This document shows, piece after piece, positions 26,673-36,076 of a stretch of DNA of 64,000 nucleotides. Origin of the DNA: DATFTE01 sp963840665 (lineage in GTDB: Bacteria > Acidobacteriota > Terriglobia > Terriglobales > Acidobacteriaceae). Where the stretch lies: positions 372,001-436,000 of the forward strand of contig CAWIZO010000002.1 of assembly GCA_963840665.1 (NCBI GenBank). Direction: 5' to 3'. Within the stretch, counting starts at the first letter, position 1; every line of letters begins with the position of its first letter. The translations under genes and the position numbers were made by a program. The notes beneath the pieces were generated by a model. That model ran no database searches. It worked only from the letters and a program-made list of their open reading frames with translations, and was not told where the DNA came from.

Positions 26673-27323
26673 ATGAAGATTGTTTCCGTAAACCTGGGAT
26701 TGCCGCGCGAATTTATCTGGAAAGGAATCACGGTATCCACCGCAATTTTTAAGGAGCCTGTGACTGGTCCTGTCGCGGTAAAAGAACTAAACCTCGCGGG
26801 AGACCGCCAGGCCGACCTCACCGTCCACGGCGGCCCTTACAAGGCTGTCTACGGATACCCCTCCGAACACTACGAATACTGGCGAGGCGAACTGCCGCAA
26901 CAAACGTTCCCTTGGGGAGCCTTCGGCGAAAACCTGACCACCGAGGGACTCTTCGAGAACGGGTTGTTTATCGGAGACCGCGTGAAAGTCGGTTCGGCGG
27001 TGCTCCAAGTCGCGCAACCGCGACTGCCCTGCTACAAGTTGACCCTTCGCTTTGACCACGACGACATGATCAAACGCTTCCTCCACAGCCGCCGCAACGG
27101 CTTCTACTTTTCGGTCGTTGAAGAAGGAGAAGTCCAGGCAGGTTCAACCATCGAAATTCTGAGCCGCGATCCCAACCAAGTCACGATTGCTGACATTAGC
27201 GATCTTTATTTCAGTAAGGATCCGGATCCAGGCTTGCTCCTACGCGCAACCAGGGTGACGGCATTGCCCCAAAGTTGGAGAGACGAATTTGTCTCGAGAA
27301 CGCAATCCCTGAAGATCAGGTGA
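26673..27323 (+). CDS. MOSC-domain protein (YiiM-like)
   Basis: 216 residues. MOSC hallmarks are DRQADLTVHGGPYKAVYGYP near residue 50, PWGAFGENLTTEGL near 90 and the conserved Cys in QPRLPCYKL near 120. MOSC proteins bind a molybdenum cofactor or act as sulfur carriers; YiiM relatives reduce N-hydroxylated compounds. The start ATG at 26673 removes a short non-conserved extension. It lies 55 bases after the hydrolase, so may be cotranscribed. Confidence 0.88.
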   Translation: MKIVSVNLGLPREFIWKGITVSTAIFKEPVTGPVAVKELNLAGDRQADLTVHGGPYKAVYGYPSEHYEYWRGELPQQTFPWGAFGENLTTEGLFENGLFIGDRVKVGSAVLQVAQPRLPCYKLTLRFDHDDMIKRFLHSRRNGFYFSVVEEGEVQAGSTIEILSRDPNQVTIADISDLYFSKDPDPGLLLRATRVTALPQSWRDEFVSRTQSLKIR

Positions 27324-27426
27324 TCGCAAAATCAAAAGCCGCGTGGACATGCACCATGCTCGGAATCTGCAGGTCTGGCCACTGGCGAACCTCAATAGAT
27401 TGGTTGTCATGCTCAGAGATGCGACG

Positions 27427-28263
27427 CTACTTGTTCGATGACCTTAGCGCGCCGAAGATCTCATTAATCTCCCCATAGCCCACCGCTTCCTCGGCAAACA
27501 AAAATGTCCCGTGCTCCCGCATCTCTCGTGCCGCCCGCAGAAACGCTCCCAAAGCCGCTCGAGAAAGCGCACTTCCAACGCTGACTCTCTTCACTCCAAT
27601 CGCCGAAAGTTCCACCACACTCAGTTGCGCGCCCTGCAGCCCCATCACCACGTTCACTGGACGATCCACCGCGCCCACCACTGCTGCAATATCCTCGCGC
27701 GTTCGCAAACCTGGTGCATACAGGACATCCGCACCCGCCTCCTGATACGCCTGCAGCCGCTTGATCGTGTCTTTCAAATCCGGCCTGCCCACGATGAAAT
27801 TCTCCGCCCGCGCCGTCAACGTAAATGGAAACGGCAACTCGCGCACCACCTCCGCAGCCGCGCGCACTCGCTCCGCCGCGAAGCCCATGTCATACACGGT
27901 ACTGTCTCCGCACCCCGTTACATCCTCGATCGAGCCGCCCACCAATCCGGCCACCGCCGCCAGTCGAATCGTCTCTGCGACAACTTCGGGCGCATCTCCG
28001 AAACCATTCTCCAGATCCGCGCTCACCGGCAGCTCAGTCGCTGAGACGATAGCCTTCACATGCGCCATCGTCTCCTCGCGGCCAATCATGCCGTCTTTCC
28101 TTCCCACGGAAAACGCATACCCGGCACTCGTTGTCGCCAGCGCCTGAAATCCAGACTGCGCCAACAACCGTGCAGTCCCCACATCCCAGGGGTTGGGAAT
28201 GATGAACGCACTCTCCCCCGTATGCAGCGCCCGGAATCTCCGTCCCTTCTCCGTCTGCGTCAC
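27427..28263 (-). CDS. Isocitrate lyase/PEP-mutase family protein
   Basis: 278 residues of a TIM-barrel. NPWDVGTARLL near residue 25, TSAGYAFSVGRKDG near 45, SADLENGFGD near 80 and GGSIEDVTG near 110 are the substrate-loop and metal-site motifs of the family. The usual isocitrate-lyase KKCGH loop is absent, so it is more like carboxyphosphonoenolpyruvate-mutase or 2-methylisocitrate-lyase relatives. Its ATG overlaps the NIPSNAP stop (ATGA). Confidence 0.87.
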   Translation of the reverse strand: MTQTEKGRRFRALHTGESAFIIPNPWDVGTARLLAQSGFQALATTSAGYAFSVGRKDGMIGREETMAHVKAIVSATELPVSADLENGFGDAPEVVAETIRLAAVAGLVGGSIEDVTGCGDSTVYDMGFAAERVRAAAEVVRELPFPFTLTARAENFIVGRPDLKDTIKRLQAYQEAGADVLYAPGLRTREDIAAVVGAVDRPVNVVMGLQGAQLSVVELSAIGVKRVSVGSALSRAALGAFLRAAREMREHGTFLFAEEAVGYGEINEIFGALRSSNK

Positions 28264-28604
28264 TTTGCTGCTCCCAGCGTCGAAGGAAGCTCAAACGTTC
28301 CGTCTACCACTTCCGCGAAATTTCTCTCTTCGCGCAAAATGATCCGCTTCGTCTGCGCCATCTCAAAGTTCGCCCGCGCCTCCGGATCCGCCCTTAACCT
28401 TGCCCGATAAGCCTCATACGACGCCAGGCTATCGAACGCAATCAATCCCCACGCCACATCGTTCGTGCCTTCATACGGCAGAAAATATCCCAGCAGATGC
28501 CCGCCACATCGCGGAATGATGCGCCCCCAATTCTCAGCATATTTCTTGAACTCTTCGCGCTGAAAAGGATCGATCTGGTAGCGGATAAAACAAGTGATCG
28601 TCAC
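28260..28604 (-). CDS. NIPSNAP family protein
   Basis: 114 residues from a GTG at 28604 with a perfect GAGGAGG site 7 bases upstream; a longer ATG start at 28721 would add a TAT-like but unlikely leader. The sequence TCFIRYQIDPFQREEFKKYA and GYFLPYEGTNDVAWGLIAF is a dimeric ferredoxin-like NIPSNAP domain. Function is poorly known; it is translationally coupled to the PEP-mutase-like gene. Confidence 0.82.
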   Translation of the reverse strand: MTITCFIRYQIDPFQREEFKKYAENWGRIIPRCGGHLLGYFLPYEGTNDVAWGLIAFDSLASYEAYRARLRADPEARANFEMAQTKRIILREERNFAEVVDGTFELPSTLGAAK

Positions 28605-28772
28605 GGATGTCCTCCTCGAAGTATCGCGGACCGATGCATCCCCGAGCCCCATGGCCAGTGCCGTAGCCAGCATTACTCCCATGGCATCACGGCGCGTGAT
28701 CAGGTCAGAAGTCGAATGCATATCAGCAATATGTCAGTTGCCCGGCAGGAACACTTCGTCTACCATCAAACT

Positions 28773-29468
28773 ATGAATGTAGCCACGCATCCCGACACGG
28801 CCGTTTCCAAAATCGCCGCCGCCATCGGGGAACCCGCCCGCGCCCGTATGCTCTACTGCCTCTCCGACGGCCGCGCCCGCACCAGCACCGAACTCGCAGT
28901 CGTCGCCGAAGTCACGCCATCCACCGCCAGCGTGCACCTCCAGCGTCTGAGAACCGAGCGCCTGGTGAAGGTTTTCGCGCAGGGGAAACATCGTTATTAC
29001 AGCCTGGAAGGAACCAACGTAGCCGCCGCTCTCGAAGCTCTAAGCGTACTTGCCGGAAGTCCCCGCGCCGTTTTTGCGCCCAATACGCCGACCGGACTTC
29101 GCGCCGCCCGCACCTGCTACGACCATCTCGCCGGCACTCTGGGTGTCACCTTGCATGACCGCTTCACCGCTCTCGATTGGCTCGAAGCTACGAGGGACAA
29201 CAATTGCGAGCTTACTCCCGCGGGAACCAAAGCCTTTACCGCACTCGGCATTAACCTCGACGAAGCCCGAAGCCTCCGCCGCCGTTTCGCCTACGCCTGC
29301 GTCGATTGGAGCGAGCGCCGCCCGCATCTCGGAGGAGCGCTAGGCGCCGCACTGTTGAAAGTGGCTTTGAAAAAGAAATGGATCGTCCCAGACCTCGACA
29401 GCCGCGCCCTCTCCATCACCAAGCACGGACGCCGTGAAATGCACGCTCGTTTTGGCTTGCCTCTCTAG
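28773..29468 (+). CDS. ArsR-family transcriptional regulator
   Basis: 231 residues. The winged helix covers residues 10-90 (IGEPARARMLYCLSDG, TELAVVAEVTPSTASVHLQRL). A C-terminal region (about 100-231, with CYDHLAGTLGV and a second basic helix set) is longer than in the small metal sensors, as in ArsR relatives that bind organic effectors. The ATG at 28773 matches the family start. The gene is divergent from the NIPSNAP/PEP-mutase pair and is the likely local repressor. Confidence 0.85.
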   Translation: MNVATHPDTAVSKIAAAIGEPARARMLYCLSDGRARTSTELAVVAEVTPSTASVHLQRLRTERLVKVFAQGKHRYYSLEGTNVAAALEALSVLAGSPRAVFAPNTPTGLRAARTCYDHLAGTLGVTLHDRFTALDWLEATRDNNCELTPAGTKAFTALGINLDEARSLRRRFAYACVDWSERRPHLGGALGAALLKVALKKKWIVPDLDSRALSITKHGRREMHARFGLPL

Positions 29469-29516
29469 CATCATTCGCGAGGCTCGTGTATTCTCGCCCC
29501 GCACTCGAGAAATTCT

Positions 29517-31184
29517 TTGCCGAAGAACAAAGCGCAGACCCCCGATCGACGGCCGATAACCAGTTGGTCCCACAAACACGCGCTGTTCCTCACCGCAGCT
29601 ACGCTCGCCTGCCTCCTGCCCTTCTCCGGCAAAGCCTTTCACATGGACGACCCGCTCTTTCTCTGGTCCGCCCAACAGATCGAGCACCATCCCTCCAATC
29701 CCTACGGATTCGATCTCGTCTGGTACTTCATTCGTATGCCGATGTGGGCAGTGACAAAAAATCCCCCGCTCGCCTCTTACTACGCAGCTTTAGTCGGCAG
29801 CATTGCGGGATGGTCCGAGCACATCATGCATCTCGCGTTCCTCGTTCCCGCGCTTGCCCTGATCCTCGGCACCTACCAACTGGCCCGTCACTTCACGCAG
29901 CATCCGCTTGTCGCCGCCGCCATCACTCTCGTCGCTCCCGTTGTCATGGTGTCTGCTACCAGCGTGATGTGCGACACGTTGATGCTCGCGCTCTGGGTCT
30001 GGGCCGCCATCTTCTGGATCAAAGGCCTCGACGCTCCCAAGCCTCTCTACCTTTTTTCGTCCGCGCTGCTCCTCTCCGCCTGCGCCCTGACCAAGTATTT
30101 CGGCGTATGCCTCATCCCACTTCTTCTTGCCTACTCTCTCTTCCGTCGCCGCCGCCTCGAAACCCGGCTCTGGTACCTGCTCATCCCGGTTGCCGCATTG
30201 ATCGAATATCAACTCTGGACCATGCATCTCTACGGCCAGGGTTTGCTCTCCGACGCCGTCTCTTACACCCTCGACGAGAGCACAGCCCAAAGCGGCCTCT
30301 TCGCCCAACTCCTCCTCGGCCTCTCCTTCGCCGGAGGCTGCACCTTGCCCGCCTTATTCTTTGCTCCGATTCTTTGGTCGTGGGAGAAATTGATCGCTCC
30401 CATCGCTGTCGCCGCGCTCGCGGCCCTTTTCTTCTATTTAGGATGGATTCACATCGCCAGCGACTTCACGCTCGCGCATCCCGCGGAAGTAAGCATCCAA
30501 TTCGGATTCTTCATTCTGAGCGGACTCTGCGTGCTGGCCCTCAGCGTCACCGACTTCTGGCGAAATCGTGACGCCGATTCGTTGTTCCTCACCCTCTGGG
30601 TCCTTGGAACGTTCATCTTCGCAACCTTCATCAATTGGACCATCAACGCCCGCTCGGTTCTCCCGCTGGTTCCAGCCCTAGCCATCGTGATCGCCAGGCG
30701 CCTCGAATCGGTAAAACTTTCGCGGGCTCGTCTCGCCATTCCACTTGCCGTCTGTTGTCTCCTTTCTTTGTGGATCGCCAGCGGAGACGCCGCCTTCGCC
30801 AACTCCGCTCGCGAGGCCGCGGACAGGATTCATGACCAAGCCGCCGGCCAGCCCGGCACCCTCTGGTTCGCGGGACACTGGGGATTTCAGTACTACATGC
30901 AGCAACACGGCGCCAAGCCTTACGATCAAAAAACCAACCTGTCCAAGCCGGGAGAGATACTGATCATGCCCGGCAACAACAGCAACCTCTTTGAAGTCCC
31001 CTCAGATCTGATCACCCACATCATCGAGCTACCCATGGCCCGCGGAGTCACCACCTCCCGCGGCACATCCGGCGCCGGATTCTATTCTTCGGTCTGGGGT
31101 CCACTCCCTTTTTCCTTCGGCCCCGTTCCGCCGGAGCGTTACAGCTTCGTCCGCCTACCGCAGCAACCTCTCGGCCTTCACTAA
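29517..31184 (+). CDS. GT39-like membrane glycosyltransferase
   Basis: About 555 residues beginning at a TTG, with roughly ten membrane segments and DDPLFLWSAQQIEHHP near residue 45, the acidic first-loop motif seen in GT39/PMT-like proteins. RLPQQPLGLH ends the protein. The start is uncertain (weak GAGA site). A third GT39-like protein in the window, convergent with the TolC-like gene. Substrate unknown. Confidence 0.7.
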   Translation: MPKNKAQTPDRRPITSWSHKHALFLTAATLACLLPFSGKAFHMDDPLFLWSAQQIEHHPSNPYGFDLVWYFIRMPMWAVTKNPPLASYYAALVGSIAGWSEHIMHLAFLVPALALILGTYQLARHFTQHPLVAAAITLVAPVVMVSATSVMCDTLMLALWVWAAIFWIKGLDAPKPLYLFSSALLLSACALTKYFGVCLIPLLLAYSLFRRRRLETRLWYLLIPVAALIEYQLWTMHLYGQGLLSDAVSYTLDESTAQSGLFAQLLLGLSFAGGCTLPALFFAPILWSWEKLIAPIAVAALAALFFYLGWIHIASDFTLAHPAEVSIQFGFFILSGLCVLALSVTDFWRNRDADSLFLTLWVLGTFIFATFINWTINARSVLPLVPALAIVIARRLESVKLSRARLAIPLAVCCLLSLWIASGDAAFANSAREAADRIHDQAAGQPGTLWFAGHWGFQYYMQQHGAKPYDQKTNLSKPGEILIMPGNNSNLFEVPSDLITHIIELPMARGVTTSRGTSGAGFYSSVWGPLPFSFGPVPPERYSFVRLPQQPLGLH

Positions 31185-31258
31185 AAATCGCCGAACACGA
31201 TTTCCCCATCGAAGCATGACAGCCCGGGAGGAGAAAGCCACCGCAAACGAAACGCACC

Positions 31259-32623
31259 CTACCGCATCGCCGGCGCCAACGGCATATTCACCTCGCGCAC
31301 AGGACGATCCACCTCCCCCGCCCGCGTCGGCGCTTCCAACCCGTCCGTCAGCATGAACCCCTTCAGCGCGATCGCATTCGTCCACAACGTTTCGAGCGCC
31401 ATGATGTAATCCGTTTGCAATTGAAACATCGTCCGCTGCGCAATCAACACCTGCGGATAGGCCGCCGCCATCTGCTGATAACTCGTCTTGTATAAGTCGT
31501 AAGCCTTCTGCGCCCGCGGCAGCATCCGCTCCCGATATCGCTCCACCGCCAACCGCGAATTGCTGTAGTTCTCCAACAACGAGGCCGCGCGTTCCCGCAA
31601 CACCAACTGGATTCGTTGCACCTCTTGCCGCGAACGTTCCACTTCCGCTCTCGCCGCCTCCACGTTTCCCTGATTGCGATTGAACAACGGGATCTCCACT
31701 CCCGCATCGGCAAATCCCTGCAATCCAATCGGACGCCCGCTCGTCGCATCCAACTCCCGGTTCTGCTGCATTCCCGCCCGCAACTGCAAATCCGGAATAG
31801 ACTCCTTGCGCGCCCGCGTCAGCGACGCCTCCGCCTTCACCACTCCGGCCTGCGCAATCTTCACCGCCGGACTCTCCTCCACAATCGCCTGCAGCCATCG
31901 CTCAGGACTATCCTCCGGAACCTCCTCCAGCCGCCCATCCAGATGTGTCATCTTTAATGACGGTTTCCCCGCCGCCGCCCCCAGCTCCCTCCACACGCGT
32001 AGTTGATTCTGCTCCGCCATCGTCGCCGCCAGATCCGCCTGCTCACTTTCCACCTCCGCCTGCAGGACGTCTGGCTGATCCGCCTGCCCCACATTCGCCA
32101 ACTGATGCGAAGTCTGGACCGCCTCCTGCGCGACTTGTTCCAATTCATGCCGCACATCCACCATCTCTTGCGCCGCCAACGCCCGGTAATACGCCAGCCG
32201 CACACCGTTCAACACGCGCAGCTTCTGTTCTTCCGCCTCCGACTCGGCTTGCTTCTTCTCTTGCTGGCGCACCTTGCGACTGAACCCGAGCTTGCCGCCC
32301 AGCACAATATCCTGGCTCACGAAAAATCCCTGCTCCCCGCCGCGTTGCACGCCGCCGCGAATCTGCTCTCCCTGATAACCCACCGTCGGATTGGGATACA
32401 GCCCGCTCTGCTGCTCGCGTCCCGCAGCCGCCCGCACCTCCGCCGCACTCTGCGCCAACGTTGGATTATTCTCCAACGCCATTTGCTCCAACTGGGGGAG
32501 TGTCAGAATAGAAGACGCTTCCGCGGCATGTTTCATCCCCGGCATCTCCTGCCCCCACGCGCCCAGCGCCACGAAGCCAATCAGTACCGTAGTCATCTTC
32601 AGTGACTTAAATATCCGTTTCAT
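31259..32623 (-). CDS. TolC-family outer-membrane efflux protein (CusC/CzcC-like)
   Basis: 454 residues with a signal peptide ending ALGAWGQ near residue 25. The rest is the two-repeat helical OEP structure; LTLPQLEQMALENNPTLAQSAAEVRAA opens the first repeat. It forms an outer-membrane channel for RND metal or drug pumps. It directly follows the multicopper oxidase on the same strand, which argues for copper export, though no CusA/CusB gene is in the window. Confidence 0.87.
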   Translation of the reverse strand: MKRIFKSLKMTTVLIGFVALGAWGQEMPGMKHAAEASSILTLPQLEQMALENNPTLAQSAAEVRAAAGREQQSGLYPNPTVGYQGEQIRGGVQRGGEQGFFVSQDIVLGGKLGFSRKVRQQEKKQAESEAEEQKLRVLNGVRLAYYRALAAQEMVDVRHELEQVAQEAVQTSHQLANVGQADQPDVLQAEVESEQADLAATMAEQNQLRVWRELGAAAGKPSLKMTHLDGRLEEVPEDSPERWLQAIVEESPAVKIAQAGVVKAEASLTRARKESIPDLQLRAGMQQNRELDATSGRPIGLQGFADAGVEIPLFNRNQGNVEAARAEVERSRQEVQRIQLVLRERAASLLENYSNSRLAVERYRERMLPRAQKAYDLYKTSYQQMAAAYPQVLIAQRTMFQLQTDYIMALETLWTNAIALKGFMLTDGLEAPTRAGEVDRPVREVNMPLAPAMR

Positions 32624-32639
32624 AAAGTTCTCCGAAGCC

Positions 32640-32680
32640 TTGGTTTTCTTCGCGCTCTTTGCGCACTTTGCGGTTCAAGC
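32640..32680. repeat. CGCAAAGG-type intergenic repeat, copy 4
   Basis: Minus strand reads TTGAACCGCAAAGTGCGCAAAG then AGCGCGAAGAAAACC, in the 51-base gap between the multicopper oxidase stop and the TolC-type start. Confidence 0.65.
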
Positions 32681-34039
32681 TTTCGCCTTCATCCTCATAA
32701 TCTCGTCATACTTGTCAGGCTCCAGCACCCGCACAAACGTCATCATTCCCTGCATAAACCCGCTCCACCCCGGACGCAGCCCAAAGTTCTCCGGCTTATC
32801 CACCATCTTGTCCATCGCCATCCCGGGACCCTCCATGAACGCATCCTGCGGAAATCCCGGCACGGAGTTGGCATCTTTGCTGACATCCGCCTCCATCATT
32901 TCCATTCCGTGATGCTGCATACCGCCCATGGCCCCAGTAGTCGTCGCCTTCTCGTCCGTTGATCCCACGCCCATCCCTCTGCCCAGGCTCGGCCCGTTGT
33001 CCCCGCCGCGCACCATTCCCATCCCTTCTTCCATCCCCAATCCTGCAGGCATTCCGCCGCGCCGCGACATCGGACCCACCATCGACGACATCTGATTCAT
33101 CATGTGATGTGGCAGGTGACAATGAATCATCCAATCCCCGGGATTATTCGCCACAAACTCCACATCGCACGCCTCCGCCACTCCCACCAACGCCGTGTTC
33201 TTCGGACCCCACGCCGCCTGCGGCTGTCTTCCTGCCTCCGATCCTGTAATGACAAAAGTGTGACCATGCAAATGTATAGGGTGATGATCCATCCCCAGAT
33301 TGATAAACCTCAGGCGCACACGGTCATTCAAGCGCACCAAAATCGGCGTCGTCGCCGGACCCGACTTCCCATTCAACGTCAGCCAGTTGAATTCCATGTT
33401 CATCGAATTCGGCACCGGGTTATTCGGCAGCACCGCATACTCTTGAAGAATCAGCGCGAAATCCTGATCCACAGCCGGCTCGTACGCTTCCTTCGGATGC
33501 ATAATGAAAGCCCCAATCATTCCCATCATTTCCTGCATCGCCATGTGGGAGTGATAGAAAAACGTCCCCGCCTGATGCAGCGTGAACTCGTAGACAAACC
33601 GCCCGCCCGGCGCAATCGGATCCTGACTGCTTCCCGGCGCTCCATCCATCGCAAACGGAATTTCAAATCCGTGCCAGTGCATCGACGTCGGCTCCGGCAA
33701 ATGATTGTCGACAATGATGCGCACGCGATCGCCCTGATTGATCTGAATCGTAGGCCCCGGCGCGCTCCCGTTGTATCCCCAAAGATCAACAATCTTCCCC
33801 GGCATCAACTCCTGTTTCACCGGCTCGGCGATCAAATGAAACTCCTTCACTCCGCCATCCATGCGAAACGGCAACTGCGGCACATCCGGAGTCTGCACTA
33901 AAACAGGCCTTGTTGTGGGCGCCCCAGCTTTCGGCTTTTTCGAAGGGTGGGATTCGTTCTGTACCTGCGAAACCGCGTGCGCCGCCAATCCCGCGCCCAA
34001 CCCCAAAACACCACTAAGAAAACCGCGTCGACTCTTCAT
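32675..34039 (-). CDS. Multicopper oxidase, Tat-exported
   Basis: 454 residues from the ATG at 34039 with GGAAGG upstream; SRRGFL near residue 4 is a twin-arginine signal. Copper motifs are MHWHGFEIPF, FFYHSHM, HHPIHLHGHTF and DWMIHCHLPHHMMNQM, covering T1, T2 and T3 sites with an axial Met. The C-terminus is Met/His-rich (GGMQHHGMEMM). It would oxidise Cu(I) or similar in the periplasm. It lies between the Cys/His-rich gene and the TolC-like gene as a copper-resistance set. Confidence 0.92.
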   Translation of the reverse strand: MKSRRGFLSGVLGLGAGLAAHAVSQVQNESHPSKKPKAGAPTTRPVLVQTPDVPQLPFRMDGGVKEFHLIAEPVKQELMPGKIVDLWGYNGSAPGPTIQINQGDRVRIIVDNHLPEPTSMHWHGFEIPFAMDGAPGSSQDPIAPGGRFVYEFTLHQAGTFFYHSHMAMQEMMGMIGAFIMHPKEAYEPAVDQDFALILQEYAVLPNNPVPNSMNMEFNWLTLNGKSGPATTPILVRLNDRVRLRFINLGMDHHPIHLHGHTFVITGSEAGRQPQAAWGPKNTALVGVAEACDVEFVANNPGDWMIHCHLPHHMMNQMSSMVGPMSRRGGMPAGLGMEEGMGMVRGGDNGPSLGRGMGVGSTDEKATTTGAMGGMQHHGMEMMEADVSKDANSVPGFPQDAFMEGPGMAMDKMVDKPENFGLRPGWSGFMQGMMTFVRVLEPDKYDEIMRMKAKA

Positions 34040-34117
34040 AAATGTTTTCCTTCCAAACATACCCACGTGGAGCGAACGCCCTCGACCGCCCAGCCGCGAA
34101 GCGGCGTCAGAATACAG

Positions 34118-34137
34118 CCCACGGCGCAAGCCGTGGG
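34118..34137. repeat. Perfect hairpin CCCACGGC-GCAA-GCCGTGGG
   Basis: An 8-bp perfect stem with a GCAA loop in the gap 34040-34199, next to a smaller GCCGC-GAA-GCGGC palindrome at 34093-34105. Similar short palindromes recur at 36255-36274 and 46669-46716. No adjoining T-run, so probably a REP-like element rather than a terminator. Confidence 0.7.
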
Positions 34138-34199
34138 TCAACAGCCTCACCCACAAGTCCCGAAGGGACGAAAGACACTAAGCACTGGAAAAAAGGAAT

Positions 34200-34604
34200 C
34201 TAGATCCGAAGAATGGACTCTCCAACCCTCACCAGACCGGGCGGCCCAGCTACTTCAAAATACACAACCGCGTCACCGTCGCGTTCCGCGGTCTCATCTT
34301 CTTTATCCCCAACAAGCGGATTCCGTTCGCTGGAAATGTTTTCCCGAGAAACAAGCGATTTTCCCACTCGCGCAACCATGGAGCCCGAACAATTCGTCTC
34401 GCAAATACGCGACCCCACACTCACCGAACGCGGAGCCGTCATCCCGGCATGATGATGATGACGTGCCATGCCCGATGCAACCGGTGAGTGCTTCTGCATC
34501 CCGTTCGATCCCAGACACCAGATCGCACACGCCTCCGCCCGGCTCACGGTGCCCATCAGGATCACCGAAAACAACAACACCATTGCCGTTAGACGCGCCG
34601 CCAT
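34200..34604 (-). CDS. Small exported Cys/His-rich protein of the copper module
   Basis: 134 residues. The start at 34604 begins a clear signal peptide (MAARLTAMVLLFSVILMGTVSRAEA); a start at 34709 would overlap the BNR gene. The mature part has CAIWCLGSNGM, a RHHHHAGM cluster and a later RICETNCSG Cys pair, suggesting a metal-binding role. It is upstream of the multicopper oxidase and on the same strand, consistent with periplasmic copper handling. Family not recognised. Confidence 0.7.
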   Translation of the reverse strand: MAARLTAMVLLFSVILMGTVSRAEACAIWCLGSNGMQKHSPVASGMARHHHHAGMTAPRSVSVGSRICETNCSGSMVARVGKSLVSRENISSERNPLVGDKEDETAERDGDAVVYFEVAGPPGLVRVGESILRI

Positions 34605-34648
34605 TTCCGCAACTCTACCCCACCATTCCCACGCGCGCAACCCATCCC

Positions 34649-36076
34649 TCACTGCGCCGTCAACGTCGTCGTCTGCAACATCCCCGCATTCGACCCTCCG
34701 CTCGTCCACACCGGATGCGCAATCCCGCCCGAAGGCTCCGCCACTATCCCCGCGTAATCTCCAATAAACATTCCCGCGGAAACCAGCGCCGGCGTTACTC
34801 GCGCATTCGGCGCAAAAGTCGCCGCATTGTCCGTGCTGTTGGTCGCGTAAATGTCATACTGCGCAGTCCCCGACGCGTTCCTCGTATCGAACCACGACAT
34901 ATGCAGAATACCGCCATTATCCACCGCCGCCGAAGGAAAGATCCGCTGTCCCGCCGTCGAGTCGTTTACCGATATCGGAGTCGTGAATCCGCCTGCTCCC
35001 TTCGGCTGCAGCGATCTCGTCACCACTATGTCCGACCCCGTCCCATTCTGCTGCGCATAAATGTCGTAGACATACTCCGCACCACTTACCGGACTTACCA
35101 CAATCGTCGGACCGCTATTCTTCCGGTAAGTCGTCGTGAAGGTCACATCCGCGTAGCTCGGCGTGATCGCCGCCGGCGGCGAAAAAGTCTGCCCTCCATC
35201 CGTTGAGATCGCCAGCATGTGCTGCGCCTGGCTGTTTCCCAGCGACACCTCGAACGATGCATACACCGTACCATCCGATCCAACCGTCATCTGCGGCCAC
35301 TGCACATCGGTCGTCCCCGAAGTCAGCGTCATTGGAGCCGACCAGGTCACCCCGTGGTCCGTCGATCGTGATACCGCAATGAACTTATTCGTACATCCGC
35401 CCGAGGAACATCCGGTAAAGTGGATCCATGTCACATACACATATCCCGAAGAACTTCCGCTGCTGTTATCCACCGCCAGCGAGTCCTTATCTTCTCCGAA
35501 AGTATCGCTCGTCGACGTGTTAGTAAATACCGGACGGCACACCGAGGCTGTCAGTGTCACGCTGGGCAATGATCCCACGCACACATACACTCCCGACCCC
35601 GGATGTGGTCCCGACCCCGGCGTCTGCGCATAAATCCCGCTTAGGAACACATTTCCCAACTTATCGATCCCGATACTCGGATCGCGATTGTCGGCCCACA
35701 CTGCTCCATCTGAGGTCGTCGGAGTCGTGCCGCCACTCAGTGGCACAAACGTATCGTTCCACGCTGCGCCGCCATCCGTCGAAATCGAGTAACGCGTGGT
35801 CCCCAATCCGTTCGTGCGCAGCGAGAAATCGGTAATCATCCCCACTAGATTCGAGTGGTTGTTTGGATCGATCGCAATGACCTCCTCCGCCTCCGGCTGC
35901 GAAGTCGTAGCCGTCACGATCGTTCCCACCGCATAAGCGCTTCCGTGAAATTTGGGCGGTGGAGGGGGCGGCGGAGGAGGGTTACTCGACGAGGAACCGC
36001 CGCCACAACCGTTCCACGTCAACAACAACAAAAGACTCGCCACAATTCCTGCCAGCCAGAGACGACGCTTGTTCAT
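34649..36076 (-). CDS. BNR/sialidase-fold lipoprotein
   Basis: 475 residues. MNKRRLWLAGIVASLLLL leads to a lipobox-type LTWNGC with the acylated Cys near residue 24, then a nine-residue poly-Pro linker (about 33-41). Two types of Asp-box (STDGGAAWND, STDGGQTFS) mark a sialidase-like beta propeller. No complete sialidase catalytic Arg set was verified. Start at 36076 is chosen from the signal peptide. Confidence 0.82.
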   Translation of the reverse strand: MNKRRLWLAGIVASLLLLLTWNGCGGGSSSSNPPPPPPPPPKFHGSAYAVGTIVTATTSQPEAEEVIAIDPNNHSNLVGMITDFSLRTNGLGTTRYSISTDGGAAWNDTFVPLSGGTTPTTSDGAVWADNRDPSIGIDKLGNVFLSGIYAQTPGSGPHPGSGVYVCVGSLPSVTLTASVCRPVFTNTSTSDTFGEDKDSLAVDNSSGSSSGYVYVTWIHFTGCSSGGCTNKFIAVSRSTDHGVTWSAPMTLTSGTTDVQWPQMTVGSDGTVYASFEVSLGNSQAQHMLAISTDGGQTFSPPAAITPSYADVTFTTTYRKNSGPTIVVSPVSGAEYVYDIYAQQNGTGSDIVVTRSLQPKGAGGFTTPISVNDSTAGQRIFPSAAVDNGGILHMSWFDTRNASGTAQYDIYATNSTDNAATFAPNARVTPALVSAGMFIGDYAGIVAEPSGGIAHPVWTSGGSNAGMLQTTTLTAQ

